DNA of 64,000 nucleotides from Streptomyces sp. JH14 (GCF_029428675.1 NZ_JAJNEL010000001.1:2542001-2606000), one strand, 5' to 3'; positions 25,701 to 33,593 are shown, numbered from the stretch's first letter. The notes: generated by a model from the letters alone, not told the origin. Numbers and translations: made by a program.

Positions 25701-26612
25701 CGCACCGTGGCCGCCTCGCTCGCAGCCGCCGCGCGGCCCGACCGGCTCGGCATTCTGCTCGTCGACGGCGCCGGTGGCGAGCGCGGCGAGAGCCTGCGGC
25801 CCTGTACCGAACTCCCGCATGCGTTCATGCACTTGACGGCATCCGATCCGCTGCGGATGCGCGAGTTCGCCCAGGCGCTGGGCGGCGAGCTGAAGCGGCG
25901 GGCCGAGCTGCTCGGACGGTTCGACTTCGACGACTGGCACGCCCGGCACGAGGTCGCACAGCGGATGGTCGGTCAGCGGGCCCCGAGCGCCGCCGAGCAG
26001 CGCGGTGATCTGGATTCGGCGATGAGTGGCACGCTCCGGTTGCGGCCCGCCGCCGCGCGGTCCGTCGATCCCGGTCCGTCGCCGCTGCCCCGGCTCGTCG
26101 TGCTCGTCGACGACTTCGATGCGCTGGTCGCACCCGCGCTCGGCAGTCCCGGCCGGCCCGCCGCCGGCTCGGTCGTCCGGGCACTGGAGGCCGTCGCGCG
26201 GGACGGCGGCCGGCTGGGCGTGCATCTGGTCGCGACGTCCGCCCGTCCCGACCGCACCGAGGACACGGAGCTGGCCCATGGGGCACGGCTGCGGGTGGTG
26301 CTCGACGCGCCCGTCATGCCGCCGTCGCCGGAGGACCCGGCACCCGGCCGGGGAAGGCTGGGGCATCCGGACGGGCGGGTGACACCGTTCCAGGGCGGCC
26401 GGGTGACAGGCCGCATTCCCCGTACCGCAACGCTTCGCCCCACCGTCGTCCCGCTGGAGTGGGAGCGGATGGGCGACCCGCCCACCCGGCGCCCGGTCCG
26501 TGAGCTCGGCAACGGGCCGACGGACCTGGCGCTGCTGGCCAGCGCGCTGGACCGGGCGGCCCGTTCGGTGAACGCCGAGCGAATAGCTCCGCTCGTGCCT
26601 CACCACCCCTGA
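22752..26612 (+). CDS. FHA-domain, EssC/FtsK-like (type VII-related) ATPase with SGRTPYPG repeats
   Basis: A 1286-residue cytoplasmic protein. Residues 1-90 look like a beta-grasp module. About 100-195 is a canonical FHA domain (RIGRS, SRLH, STNGT) for phosphothreonine binding. About 355-685 resembles the EccC/EssC ATPase lead-in (LGPGPRLWER, VTVGLREAGSLGLAGPRERLAGLAR, VAQLAVLHSPADLEIVLI, RRAWAWLGWLPHLRP). 693-881 holds ten SGRTxYP repeats. About 946-1286 is the FtsK/SpoIIIE core with P-loop GPAGSGRT (973-980, Arg instead of Lys) and Walker B LVVLVDDFD. No transmembrane segments and only one ATPase core, unlike EccC/EssC. Facing pkaA/pkaB, it is a likely kinase-linked assembly or secretion factor; the function is unproven. 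Confidence 0.82.
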   Translation: MQIRLTVLAPRSGQTPARACDVLVTAPAGTALAAVASNLAAAVSGPDGSLGTGAVVLFAGRERLDAQRCALGEPPLVDGAVLSLQAPGDDETVDDAVPAQLHVIAGPDAGGVHLLHGGQIRIGRSADADVPLDDPDVSRLHAAVTVSEHGQVSVTDLGSTNGTSLDGTEVRDRPVRLKPGALLRLGESTLRLTAGARTPTLATAPDGEGHLRVPRAAGALPEEPGPDVRLDAPSDPRSDGHGYGSGHAYGSAVPPRFGPGEGAAYGSGAPAGAGGRGERPDVRRGGIGAWARRLAGNKGEPVHEAAPDETGPAGRPVGAASSSVTASRASSSSSAEETWPDPAAVLLTALGPGPRLWERSAAHPEALVVRLGTTDRAELPAVPVTVGLREAGSLGLAGPRERLAGLARSTVAQLAVLHSPADLEIVLISTDRTRSADERRRAWAWLGWLPHLRPMHGQDCRLLLAYDREQATARTTELVRRLDDGPLGTGWASVDRGTVAEAARRYAGPHTVVIVDGDPGSAVLRETTARLAAAGAAAGIHLICLAETPAASPTSPVAATYEAACHASIAFRECGAVAILSGDVATALRLLRTAGGQAAGHGTVAAVDAVSAAWAERFGRALAPLRTYGTATAPGRPVAAALPPSARLLDELGLARATPASLMARWASTSDDQPGATVHGLGSIQVPPVAAHDSGRTPYPAGAGPRVGAQRTAGSGGQGGALPPAHPAAHEADDAYGSGRTPYPGGDPYPGTENDTHAGTPRHTSARGENGLSGTGSGRTLYPGTDTPYPGTDAPGSGRTPYPGSDSSPSGRTPYPGSAPSGSGRTPYPRTDPDSGRTSYPGTEPSSSGRTAYPGTLTPDSGRTPYPGGDVSGSGRTPYPAAPRIGAQRDEWTGGDPSGSRTVPGRAVSRVSGDRSGDAPQVAVRTAAAGSPDRAGEAAPALAARPIVVLGAGPRGALSVDLADEGPHLLIEGPAGSGRTELLRTVAASLAAAARPDRLGILLVDGAGGERGESLRPCTELPHAFMHLTASDPLRMREFAQALGGELKRRAELLGRFDFDDWHARHEVAQRMVGQRAPSAAEQRGDLDSAMSGTLRLRPAAARSVDPGPSPLPRLVVLVDDFDALVAPALGSPGRPAAGSVVRALEAVARDGGRLGVHLVATSARPDRTEDTELAHGARLRVVLDAPVMPPSPEDPAPGRGRLGHPDGRVTPFQGGRVTGRIPRTATLRPTVVPLEWERMGDPPTRRPVRELGNGPTDLALLASALDRAARSVNAERIAPLVPHHP
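24830..25395 (+). repeat. Degenerate tandem SGRTPYPG-coding repeats in the ATPase gene
   Basis: Ten copies of SGRT[PLSA]YP spread over about 190 residues (693-881), plus two partial PYPGT copies. Spacing is irregular (about 10-45 residues) and the copies differ at DNA level, so the tract is old or fast-diverging. Each unit offers a Thr followed by Pro or a small residue, and a Tyr. Confidence 0.85.
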
Positions 26613-26646
26613 GGCGCCCTCGGCCCTCACCGGCTGCCGCCGTCCC

Positions 26647-26684
26647 TCACCGGGCGGGCTCGATCCTCCGGGCCCGCCCGGTGA
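26647..26684 (+). terminator. Terminator of the FHA-ATPase gene
   Basis: A perfect 13-bp stem (26647-26659 with 26672-26684) with a 12-nt loop, 34 bp after the stop codon. Confidence 0.78.
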
Positions 26685-26748
26685 CAGAGCGTGCCTGACT
26701 TCACGTCACGAGCCCATCACGATCAATGAGTTGACACGGAAAGCGGTA

Positions 26749-26777
26749 TTGCGGCGCCCGTGCACCGGGCGTAGGAC
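26749..26777 (+). promoter_or_regulatory. Candidate promoter of the sugar ABC operon
   Basis: TTGCGG (26749-26754) and TAGGAC (26772-26777) are 17 nt apart, close to TTGACR-N17-TAGRRT. The implied leader is about 100 nt. A TTGACA at 26731 has no matching -10 at normal spacing. Confidence 0.4.
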
Positions 26778-26884
26778 TGTGTGCGCACAGGAGCACACAC
26801 GCAGATACAGAGACGGGCGCAGGCACAGGGACACGGACACCAGCCCACACGTACGGGCAGGCGCACGGAAGAGACGGGGCACGG

Positions 26885-28243
26885 ATGCGCACAACGCTTC
26901 GGATTCGCAGGGCCGCCATGGTCTTCACCGCCATCGGCGCACTGGCCCTCACCGGCTGCGGTGACGACGGCGGCAGCGGCAAGGAAAAGGCGGGCGGGGG
27001 GTCCGGGGAGACCCCTTCGGGCGTCGCACTGCCCAAGCTGGACGGCGAGAAGATCTCGGTCGCGGCCGTCTGGACCGGCCCCGAGCAGGCCAACTTCGTC
27101 AAGGTCCTCAAGGAGTTCGAGAAGCGCACGGGCGCCACGGTCACCTTCGTTCCCGCGCAGGACCCGATCGTCAACTTCCTCGGTACGAAGATCGCGGGCG
27201 GTCAGCCGCCGGACGTCGCGATGATCCCTCAGGTCGGCGCGATCAAGCAGGCCGTGGAGAAGAAGTGGGCCAAGCCGGTCGGCGCCGACGCCAAGGCCCA
27301 GTTGCAGAAGAACTACTCGAAGGTCTGGCAGGACCTCGGCGCGGTGGACGGCACCCAGTACGGCGTCTACTTCAAGGCCGCCAACAAGTCCCTGGTCTGG
27401 TACAACGCCAAGGCGTTCGAGAACGCGGGCGCGAGCGAGCCGAAGACCTGGAAGGACTTCCTGTCGACGGCCGAGACGGTCTCCGCCTCGGGTGTCACCC
27501 CGGTCTCGGTCGGCGGGGCGGACGGCTGGACCCTCACCGACTGGTTCGAGAACATCTATCTCTCCCAGGCCGGCCCGGAGAAGTACGACCAGCTGGCCCA
27601 GCACACGATCAAGTGGACGGACCCGTCCGTCAAGGACGCGCTGACCACGCTCGCGCAGCTCTTCGGCAAGCCGTCCCTGATCGCGGGCGGCGCCGACGGT
27701 GCGCTGCAGACGGAGTTCCCGGCCTCGGTCACGCAGACGTTCACCGGCGGGGACCAGCCCAAGGCGGCCATGGTCTTCGAGGGCGACTTCGTCGGCATCA
27801 ACATCGCCCAGACCAAGGCGAAGATCGGTACGGATGCCAAGGTCTTCCCGTTCCCGGCGGTCGGCGCCGAGTCCCCCGTGGTGACGGGTGGCGACGCGGC
27901 GGTGGCGCTGAAGGACGGCAAGGGCGCCCAGGCCCTGCTGACCTGGCTGTCCTCGACGGATGCGGCGAAGATCTGGGCCGAGCAGGGCGGATTCATCTCG
28001 CCGAACAAGGCCCTGGACACCGCCGCGTATCCGAACGAGGTGCAGCGCACCATGGCGAAGGCGCTGATCGCGGCCGGTGACGCCGTCCGGTTCGACATGT
28101 CCGACCAGGCCCCGCAGTCGTTCGGCGGGACGCCCGGGAAGGGCGAGTGGAAGACCCTCCAGGACTTCCTGAAGAACCCGAAGGACATCGCGGGGACCCA
28201 GGCGAAACTGGAGTCCGACGCGGCCAAGGCGTACAAGAGCTGA
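26885..28243 (+). CDS. ABC importer solute-binding lipoprotein (family 1, sugar)
   Basis: A 452-residue extracellular binding protein. The lipobox LALTGC places the lipidated Cys at residue 25, followed by a Gly/Ser/Lys spacer. The mature part follows the SBP_bac_1 pattern (ISVAAVWTGPEQANFVKVLKEFEKRTGATVTFVPAQD; later QYGVYFKAANKSLVWYNAKAFENAG, KTWKDFLSTAETV, MVFEGDFVGINIAQ), typical of maltose/oligosaccharide binders. It starts a three-gene operon with two permeases and no ATPase; in Streptomyces the shared ATPase MsiK usually powers such importers. Its 5' leader is nearly free of T (two in 102 nt). The specific sugar cannot be read from sequence. Confidence 0.92.
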   Translation: MRTTLRIRRAAMVFTAIGALALTGCGDDGGSGKEKAGGGSGETPSGVALPKLDGEKISVAAVWTGPEQANFVKVLKEFEKRTGATVTFVPAQDPIVNFLGTKIAGGQPPDVAMIPQVGAIKQAVEKKWAKPVGADAKAQLQKNYSKVWQDLGAVDGTQYGVYFKAANKSLVWYNAKAFENAGASEPKTWKDFLSTAETVSASGVTPVSVGGADGWTLTDWFENIYLSQAGPEKYDQLAQHTIKWTDPSVKDALTTLAQLFGKPSLIAGGADGALQTEFPASVTQTFTGGDQPKAAMVFEGDFVGINIAQTKAKIGTDAKVFPFPAVGAESPVVTGGDAAVALKDGKGAQALLTWLSSTDAAKIWAEQGGFISPNKALDTAAYPNEVQRTMAKALIAAGDAVRFDMSDQAPQSFGGTPGKGEWKTLQDFLKNPKDIAGTQAKLESDAAKAYKS

Positions 28244-28247
28244 CGGG

Positions 28248-29633
28248 ATGACGACAGCGGCAGCGGGGGGCGCCGAGACGGTGCCCCCCGCCGACAAGCG
28301 TCTCCCTGGGCGCTCCGAGCGCCAACGGTCACCGCGGCCCCGCAGGAGTGTGACCGGCACCCGGAAGGCCGTCGCAACGGTGTTCCTGCTGCCCGCACTG
28401 GTCCTGCTCGGCGCGCTCGTGGTCTATCCGATCGTGTACTCCGTCTACCGGTCATTCTTCGACCAGGCGGGTACGGGCTTCGCCGGTCTCGGCAACTACA
28501 AGGCGCTGTTCACGGACGACACCATCCGTACGGCGGTCAAGAACAACGCGATCTGGGTCGTCTTCGCGCCGACGGTCTCCACCGCGCTCGGGCTGATCTT
28601 CGCGGTGCTGACCGAGCGGATCCGCTGGGGTACGGCGTTCAAGCTGATCGTCTTCATGCCGATGGCCATCTCGATGCTGGCCGCGGGCATCATCTTCCGG
28701 CTGGTGTACGACCAGGCGCCGGAGCGCGGGGTCGCCAACGCCGTATGGGTGGGTGTGCACGACACGTTCGCCGAGTCGGCCGGCTATCCGAACGCGCACC
28801 CGCTGCCGGTCCACCCGCTCGAGGCGGGTGGCGGCGGATCGTTCGTCACGAAGGTGCCGGTCCGGGCCGGCGAACCGGTCTCCCTGCCGCTGGTCGGTGT
28901 GGCCCCCGCGAAGATGCCGGGCGACGCGAAGCCCGCGAAGGCCGCGCCCACGGAGCCCGGGAAGATCACCGGCACCGCGTGGCTGGACTTCACCAAGGGC
29001 GGTGGCGGCAAACCCAATGTCATCGACACCGAGGAGCTCGGCCTGAGGGGCCTCGAGGTCGAGGCGGTCCGGGACGGCAGGACGGTCGCCTCGGCGACAG
29101 CGGCGGCGGACGGCACGTTCACCCTGCCGGGGTCGGCCGACGGCGCCCTGCTGCGGCTCCCCGCGTCGAACTTCAAGGAGCCGTACAACGGCGTCGACTG
29201 GCTCGGACCGACGCTGGTGACGCCGGGCATCATCGGCAGCTACGTGTGGATGTGGGCGGGCTTCGCGATGGTGCTGATCGCGGCGGGACTCGCCGGGCTG
29301 CCGCGTGAACTCCTCGAAGCGGCACGGGTGGACGGCGCGAACGAGTGGCAGGTGTTCCGCCGGATCACGGTGCCGTTGCTCGCGCCCGTGCTCGCGGTCG
29401 TCCTCGTCACACTGATGATCAATGTCCTGAAGATCTTCGACCTGGTGTTCATCATCGCCCCGGGCTCCTCCCAGGACGACGCGAACGTCCTGGCCCTCCA
29501 GCTGTACCGGTCCTCGTTCGGCACGGACGCGGACCTGGGCATCGGCAGCGCCATCGCCGTACTCCTGCTGCTGCTGGTGATCCCGGTGATGGTCTTCAAC
29601 ATCAGGCGAATCCGGAAGGAGGGGCGCCGATGA
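28248..29633 (+). CDS. ABC sugar importer permease with a large extracytoplasmic insert
   Basis: A 461-residue permease of the MalF/UgpA family, about 150 residues longer than usual. Helices 1-3 (FLLPALVLLGALVVYPIVYSVYRS, NAIWVVFAPTVSTALGLIFAVL, LIVFMPMAISMLAAGIIF) are followed by an insert at about 165-315. The remainder carries the EAA loop (LLEAARVDGANEWQVFRRITVPLLAPVL) that docks the ATPase, then VFIIAPGSSQDDANVLALQLYRSSF. The insert contains a beta-rich stretch resembling SdrD B/carboxypeptidase regulatory-like folds (TGTAWLDFTKGG...EELGLRGLEVEAVRDG...ADGTFTLPG). It begins 4 bp after the binding-protein stop and overlaps the next permease by ATGA. Confidence 0.9.
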   Translation: MTTAAAGGAETVPPADKRLPGRSERQRSPRPRRSVTGTRKAVATVFLLPALVLLGALVVYPIVYSVYRSFFDQAGTGFAGLGNYKALFTDDTIRTAVKNNAIWVVFAPTVSTALGLIFAVLTERIRWGTAFKLIVFMPMAISMLAAGIIFRLVYDQAPERGVANAVWVGVHDTFAESAGYPNAHPLPVHPLEAGGGGSFVTKVPVRAGEPVSLPLVGVAPAKMPGDAKPAKAAPTEPGKITGTAWLDFTKGGGGKPNVIDTEELGLRGLEVEAVRDGRTVASATAAADGTFTLPGSADGALLRLPASNFKEPYNGVDWLGPTLVTPGIIGSYVWMWAGFAMVLIAAGLAGLPRELLEAARVDGANEWQVFRRITVPLLAPVLAVVLVTLMINVLKIFDLVFIIAPGSSQDDANVLALQLYRSSFGTDADLGIGSAIAVLLLLLVIPVMVFNIRRIRKEGRR

Positions 29634-30547
29634 CCACCCCGTCCGCCACGGCCACGGCCACCCGCACGCCCACGGCCACCGGAGCGGTGCAGGCGAAGCA
29701 GTCCCTCGGCGCACGGATCGCGGCTCGCGCCGGAGGCGGTGCGATGCGGGTCTTCCTCGTCCTGGTGGGCCTGTTCTGGCTGATGCCGACCATCGGCCTG
29801 CTGCTCTCCTCGCTGCGCAGCGGTGACGAGATCGCGGCGACCGGCTGGTGGAAGGTCTTCACCGCACCGTCCCAGCTCACCTTCGACAACTACTCCCGCC
29901 TGCTGGACAATTCGACCATCACGCACTCCCTTCTGAGCACGGTGCTGATCACGGTGCCGGCGACGGTCCTCGTCGTGGTGATCGGCTCGCTCGCCGGGTA
30001 CGCCTTCGCGTGGATGGACTTCCCGGGTCGCGACTGGTGGTTCCTGCTGGTCGTCGGTCTGCTCGTGGTCCCGGTACAGGTCGCCCTCGTGCCGGTCTCC
30101 AAGCTCTTCGGCGAGATCGGGATCTTCGAGACGACCCTGGGCGTGATCCTCTTCCACACGGCGTTCGGTCTGCCCTTCGCGATCTTCCTGCTGCGGAACT
30201 TCTTCGCGGAGATCCCGCGCGAGCTCCTGGAGGCGGCCCGGCTCGACGGGGCGGGCGAGATCCGGCTCTTCACCCGGGTCGTGATGCCGCTGGGCGGTCC
30301 GGCGATCGCCTCGCTCGGGATCTTCCAGTTCCTCTGGGTGTGGAACGACATGCTGGTCGCGCTGATCTTCGCGGACTCCGACTCCCCGCCGATCACCGTG
30401 GCGTTGCAGCAGCAGGTACGGCAGTTCGGCAACAACATCGATGTCCTGGCGCCCGGCGCCTTCGTGTCGATGGTGATTCCGCTCGCGGTGTTCTTCGCCT
30501 TCCAGCGCCAGTTCGTCTCGGGGGTGATGGCGGGCGCGGTCAAGTAG
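29630..30547 (+). CDS. ABC sugar importer permease (MalG type)
   Basis: A 305-residue six-helix permease. A Thr/Ala-rich cytoplasmic N-terminus precedes helix 1 (RVFLVLVGLFWLMPTIGLLLSSL). The EAA loop ELLEAARLDGAGEIRLFTRVVMPLGGPAI is intact, followed by FLWVWNDMLVALIF and the C-terminal FFAFQRQFVSGVMAGAVK typical of MalG-like subunits. ATG at 29630 overlaps the preceding TGA, and a GGAGG-type site lies inside the upstream gene, so the two permeases are translationally coupled. Confidence 0.93.
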   Translation: MTTPSATATATRTPTATGAVQAKQSLGARIAARAGGGAMRVFLVLVGLFWLMPTIGLLLSSLRSGDEIAATGWWKVFTAPSQLTFDNYSRLLDNSTITHSLLSTVLITVPATVLVVVIGSLAGYAFAWMDFPGRDWWFLLVVGLLVVPVQVALVPVSKLFGEIGIFETTLGVILFHTAFGLPFAIFLLRNFFAEIPRELLEAARLDGAGEIRLFTRVVMPLGGPAIASLGIFQFLWVWNDMLVALIFADSDSPPITVALQQQVRQFGNNIDVLAPGAFVSMVIPLAVFFAFQRQFVSGVMAGAVK

Positions 30548-30620
30548 GGACGCCCGCACGCCGCCGGCATCGCTCGTCCGCGCGCCCGGCCGGCCACGCG
30601 TCACACAGATGTACGTCAAC

Positions 30621-30659
30621 GTGGGGCGAGCCTCGTTCACCCTAACGAGCTCGCCCCAC
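30621..30659 (+). terminator. Terminator of the sugar ABC operon
   Basis: A 16-bp stem with one bulged base (30621-30637 with 30644-30659) and a 6-nt loop, 73 bp downstream of the last permease gene. Confidence 0.72.
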
Positions 30660-30760
30660 CTGGAACTTCGCGCGAATGCCACGTTTCGGCGTAACTCCTG
30701 CACTCCATTGACCGTTTGCGGAACACCCGCCCGCGCCAGCGAACGACCCATGGATGTGTT

Positions 30761-31324
30761 GTGCCCCGGTTCAGTGTCATCGTGCCCGCATGCCGGGTTC
30801 AGGCGTGTCCGCACGAGAGCCCGGACCCAATGCTCGGCCGGTCCTGCGAGGACGCCGAGATCACTGCGGTCGACGACTGCTCACCCGGCTCCTGCGGCGC
30901 GACCGTCGACGGGTCCGCCGCCCGCGGCAGCCGGGTGCGGGCCCCGCGGCCGCCGCGGGACGTCGGCCCCGGTCCCCATGACGCCGGGACGGCACAGGCC
31001 ACCGGCGACCGCCTGATCCTCCTGGACGGTGACGGCACCCTCGACCGCTCGTCGCCGGGCCGGCCGGGCGTCGTCCACTGCGGCGACCGGGAGACGTACG
31101 AGGCGGCCCGTGGCACCGGCGCCCTCCTCACGGACCACCGGCGCCCCCGGTCCGCGCGACCGCGGGCGGACTTCCGCGTCCGGTTCCGTCCCCGCGACGA
31201 CGGGCACGCCGCGCCGCGGGTGATGCGCCGGGGCTTCCTCCGCGACACGACCGTGCAGGTGCCCCCCGCGTCGGTGGCGAACGGGCGGCCGGCGCCGAAA
31301 GCGCCGGTCCCGGCACCCGCCTGA
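30761..31324 (+). pseudogene. Relic of a GT2 / CDP-glycerol glycerophosphotransferase gene, internally deleted
   Basis: The 187-codon frame starting at a GTG reads as two pieces of one family. Residues 1-99 are a GT2 N-terminus (PRFSVIVPA, EITAVDDCSP, ATGDRLILLDGDGTL). Residues about 101-160 align with the extreme C-terminus of the neighbouring 720-residue enzyme (GVVHCGDRETYEAARG against IVVHAPDWETYRTVRG; FRVRFRPRDDGHAAPRVMRR against FRARFCPYDDGRAAERVVRS). About 550 middle residues, including the whole transferase active site, are missing. Many conserved aromatic and aliphatic positions are replaced (for example Cys where Tyr/Ser is usual). No convincing ribosome site. It lies tandem to, and is probably a dead paralogue of, the gene at 31391. 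Confidence 0.75.
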
Positions 31325-31390
31325 CCGACCGCCCGACGTGCCGCTGCCCGCTGTCCCCTTGTCCCCGCTGCCCCACGAGAAAGAGCGTGT

Positions 31391-33553
31391 ATGCCCCGGC
31401 TGAGTGTCATCATCCCCGTCCGTCGCGTCCGAGGACATCTGCGCGAGTGCCTGGAATCGGTGCTCTCGCAGTCGTTCACTGACTTCGAGGTGATCGGTGT
31501 CGACGACGGGTCACCGGACGGTTCGGGGCTGCTGCTCGACGAGTTCGCCGCCCTGGACCACCGGGTACAGGCGATCCACCTGCCGCCCGGAGAGGGCGCG
31601 GGTCCCGCCGGACGGCGCAACGCCGGGGCCGAGCGGGCCGTCGGAGACCACCTGATCTTCCTGGAGGGGAACTTCGTCCTGCTGCCGGGCGCGCTGCAGG
31701 CCGTGGCCGGGGCGCTGGACGCAGCGGGCGACCCGGAGCTGCTGCTGTTCGGCCACCACAAGCGGCCGTTCCGCGGCCGGCCCCGCCCGACCCGGTCGCT
31801 GGAGCTGCTGGGCGAGCTGCCCGCGGGCCGCCTCACCCTCGCCGGCCACCCCGAACTCCTCGACCTCGCCCAGGTCTCCTGGAACCGGGCCGTACGCCGC
31901 ACTCTCCACGAGTCCGAGAAGCTGGCCTTCGGGCCCGGTCAGCACGGCGAGCGGATGTACGCGCTGCAGACGCTGGCCGCGGCCGAATCCATCGCCGTCC
32001 TGCCGGTGGCCTGCGTCGAACACCGAAGGCAGCGCTATCTTCCGGACCTCGTCGACGAGTCGGAGCCGACCGACGGCACGACACCGCTCCACCTCGTCGA
32101 GGCGTACGCGGGGCTGATGACGTTCGTCCAGGACCGGCCGGCCCTGCACCCCCTGCGGACCCTCCTCTTCGAACGCGCCTCCCAGGAGCTGCTGTCCGGA
32201 TATCCGTCGGTGGAGCGCCGACGCCGGCGGTACGTGCGCTCCGTGGCCGCGTTCCACCGTACGCACCGGCCCGAGGGGTACCGGTCCCCCGGCGGGGCCA
32301 GGGGTCTGCGGCCGCGACTGATCGGCGGCGGCCGCTACGCCGCGCTCGGCAGCCTCGACGCCGCCCTCGCCCTGCGCCGGTGGATGCGGTCCGTGCCCGG
32401 CGCCCTGCGGGCTCAGGCGAAGCGCACACTGACCGCGCGCTACTACTGGTGGCAGCGCAGGCGTCCGCTGGACAGCGGACTCGCCGTCTACGCCGCGTAC
32501 TGGAACCGCGGGGTCAGCTGCAACCCGGAGGCGATCTTCCGCAAGGCCCAGGAGCTGGCCCCGCAGGTGCGCGGGGTCTGGGTGGTGTCGAAGAACCAGC
32601 GGGCCTCGGTACCGCCCGGCATCGACCATGTGGTGGCGGGGACCCGCCGGTACTGGGCGACGATGGCCCGTGCCACGTACTTCTTCAACAACGTCAACTT
32701 CCCCGACCACCTGGTCAAGCGCCCCGGTCAGATCCATGTGATGACCCATCACGGCACCCCGCTGAAGATCATGGGTCTGGATCAGCAGGACTATCCGGCA
32801 GCGGCCCAGGGGCTGAACTTCGACCGGCTGCTGCAGCGCGTCGACCGGTGGGACTGGAGCGTCTCCGCCAATCCGCACTCCACGGAGGTGTGGTCACGCG
32901 CCTACCCGAGCGCCGCGCGGACGCTCGAAACGGGCTATCCGCGCAACGACGTCCTCACCACGGCGACCGCCGGGCAGATCGCGGAGATCCGGGCCGGGCT
33001 CGGCATCCGCCCCGGTCTGCGCAGCGTGCTGTACGCGCCCACGCACCGGGACTACGAGGCGTTGTTCACGAGCCGGATCGATCTGGAACGGCTCGCCGAC
33101 GCGCTCGGCCCCGACACGGTGATCATGGTCCGCGCGCACTACTTCTACGAGGGTGCGGGGCTGCCGGACCGTCCGACGATCCTCGACGTCTGCGACCATC
33201 CGCGGATCGAGGAGCTGTTCCTGGCGGCGGACGCGCTGGTGACGGACTACTCGTCGGTGATGTTCGACTACGCCGCCCTGGACCGCCCGATCGTGGTGCA
33301 CGCCCCGGACTGGGAGACGTACCGCACGGTCCGCGGGGTCTGCTTCGATCTGCTGTCCGGCAAGCCGGGCGACACCCCCGGGGCGGTCTCCACCAGCACG
33401 GACGAACTGGCCCGGATCTTCCTCGACGGCAGCTGGAACAGTCCGGAGAACGAGGCGCTGCGGGCGGCTTTCCGGGCGAGGTTCTGCCCGTACGACGACG
33501 GGCGGGCGGCCGAACGGGTGGTGCGCAGCGTGCTGCTCGGCGAGGACGTGTGA
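31391..33553 (+). CDS. GT2 domain fused to CDP-glycerol glycerophosphotransferase (TagF-like wall polymer enzyme)
   Basis: A 720-residue two-module protein. Residues 1 to about 230 are a GT2 fold (PRLSVIIPVRRVRGHLRECLESVLSQSF, VIGVDDGSPDGSG), but the DxD site reads FLEGNF, so metal-dependent transfer may be lost. Residues about 360-720 are a glycerophosphotransferase (MTHHGTPLKIMGLD, ETGYPRNDVL, VLYAPTHRDYE, MVRAHYF, VTDYSSVMFDYAALDRPIVVH), with the His and Ser of the family present. It likely polymerises polyol-phosphate units of a teichoic-acid-like polymer at the inner membrane face. A GAAAGAG ribosome site precedes the ATG. A dead relative lies just upstream, a longer one at 37125. Confidence 0.88.
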   Translation: MPRLSVIIPVRRVRGHLRECLESVLSQSFTDFEVIGVDDGSPDGSGLLLDEFAALDHRVQAIHLPPGEGAGPAGRRNAGAERAVGDHLIFLEGNFVLLPGALQAVAGALDAAGDPELLLFGHHKRPFRGRPRPTRSLELLGELPAGRLTLAGHPELLDLAQVSWNRAVRRTLHESEKLAFGPGQHGERMYALQTLAAAESIAVLPVACVEHRRQRYLPDLVDESEPTDGTTPLHLVEAYAGLMTFVQDRPALHPLRTLLFERASQELLSGYPSVERRRRRYVRSVAAFHRTHRPEGYRSPGGARGLRPRLIGGGRYAALGSLDAALALRRWMRSVPGALRAQAKRTLTARYYWWQRRRPLDSGLAVYAAYWNRGVSCNPEAIFRKAQELAPQVRGVWVVSKNQRASVPPGIDHVVAGTRRYWATMARATYFFNNVNFPDHLVKRPGQIHVMTHHGTPLKIMGLDQQDYPAAAQGLNFDRLLQRVDRWDWSVSANPHSTEVWSRAYPSAARTLETGYPRNDVLTTATAGQIAEIRAGLGIRPGLRSVLYAPTHRDYEALFTSRIDLERLADALGPDTVIMVRAHYFYEGAGLPDRPTILDVCDHPRIEELFLAADALVTDYSSVMFDYAALDRPIVVHAPDWETYRTVRGVCFDLLSGKPGDTPGAVSTSTDELARIFLDGSWNSPENEALRAAFRARFCPYDDGRAAERVVRSVLLGEDV

Positions 33554-33559
33554 TCGGGT

Positions 33560-33593
33560 CGTCCGGCGAGCGTCTGCCTTCGCTCGCCGGACG
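33560..33593. terminator. Bidirectional terminator after the TagF-like gene
   Basis: A perfect 13-bp stem (33560-33572 with 33581-33593), 8-nt loop, placed between convergent genes ending at 33553 and 33635. Confidence 0.78.

Noticed and set aside
26731..26736. TTGACA box before the sugar ABC operon
   Set aside because: No -10-like hexamer lies 16-19 nt downstream; the TTGCGG/TAGGAC pair 18 bp further on fits better.
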